Assembly (NCBI GenBank): GCA_902782505.1
Contig: CACZNO010000006.1
Span: 1-5,348, forward strand
Reading direction: 5' to 3'
DNA length: 5,348 nucleotides
Source: an uncultured Erysipelotrichaceae bacterium
Lineage (GTDB): Bacteria > Bacillota_I > Bacilli_A > Erysipelotrichales > Erysipelotrichaceae
The notes under the pieces were generated by a model. That model ran no database searches and was not told the DNA's origin. It worked only from the letters and a program-made list of their open reading frames with translations. Position numbers and translations under genes: made by a program. Within the stretch, counting starts at the first letter, position 1. Each line of letters opens with the position of its first letter. Of the stretch, positions 5,226 through 5,348 are shown piece after piece.

Positions 5226-5348
5226 ATGGGTATTAAAACTTACAAGCCTACGACCAATGGCCGCAGAGGCATGACGAGCTTGACGTTCGATGAAATCACG
5301 ACCGACAAGCCCTACAAACCGTTAACAGTCCCGCATCACAAACATGCA
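5226..5348 (+). CDS. rplB: 50S ribosomal protein L2, 5' end only
   Basis: First 41 codons of protein uL2, a primary 23S rRNA-binding protein needed for subunit association and peptidyl transfer. The start [19 protein letters not shown] followed by FDEITTDKP is typical of the L2 N-terminus, where MAIKxYKPTxxGRRxM is the usual pattern. The stretch [12 protein letters not shown] is less like the KSLLxPxKKxxGRN form I expect, but the reading frame is intact. The gene continues past the right edge; about 235 further residues would be expected. AGGAGG (5215-5220) lies 5 nt before the ATG. Its position after rplW is the canonical S10 operon order. Confidence 0.95.
   Translation, partial: MGIKTYKPTTNGRRGMTSLTFDEITTDKPYKPLTVPHHKHA

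Noticed and set aside
1..5348. Search for mobile elements, CRISPR repeats, tRNA or rRNA genes and defence or toxin-antitoxin systems
   Set aside because: No transposase or integrase motifs, terminal inverted repeats, regularly spaced direct repeats or structural RNA signatures are visible. The genes are chromosomal housekeeping or common envelope and signalling genes.

Overview
The window looks like chromosomal DNA from a Firmicutes-type (low-GC Gram-positive lineage) bacterium of roughly 50% GC. The evidence is strong GGAGG-type Shine-Dalgarno sites before nearly every gene, a sensor kinase of the Gram-positive type, and S10, L3, L4, L23 and L2 proteins in Firmicutes-like form. A moderately GC-rich member of the Erysipelotrichia or a related class is my guess from general resemblance; this is inference, not a database result. 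All genes are on the + strand.

Layout. Positions 1-916 hold the 3' part of a membrane sensor histidine kinase, which ends at a clear intrinsic terminator (947-978). Positions 1015-2286 encode a membrane-anchored family 2 glycosyltransferase with the D...DxD...TED...QxxRW motif set. An extended -10 promoter (2318-2326) then drives a 156-residue acidic protein that I do not recognise (2374-2844), closed by a second terminator (2859-2893). A strong promoter (2964-2992) follows, then an untranslated leader of about 235 nt. After it comes the start of the classical S10 ribosomal protein operon: rpsJ, rplC, rplD, rplW and the first 41 codons of rplB, which runs off the right edge.

How it works together. 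The ribosomal genes form one tightly packed transcription unit in the canonical S10-L3-L4-L23-L2 order; rplD and rplW share one base, and the rplD ribosome binding site lies inside the end of rplC. The three upstream genes look like separate units with no evident link to translation. The usual Firmicutes neighbours of this operon (rpsL, rpsG, fusA, tuf) are not immediately upstream.

The most interesting part is the rpsJ leader. It can form a long-range 8-bp helix (3037-3044 with 3115-3122) and two mutually exclusive hairpins (3135-3167 versus 3138-3179), and it contains a possible 17-codon upstream ORF whose start lies in the switch region. This fits a ribosomal-protein-responsive leader or attenuator, but it rests on hand-drawn base pairing. 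I see no mobile element, CRISPR array, tRNA, rRNA or defence-like system. Apart from the leader and the unknown protein, the region is ordinary.
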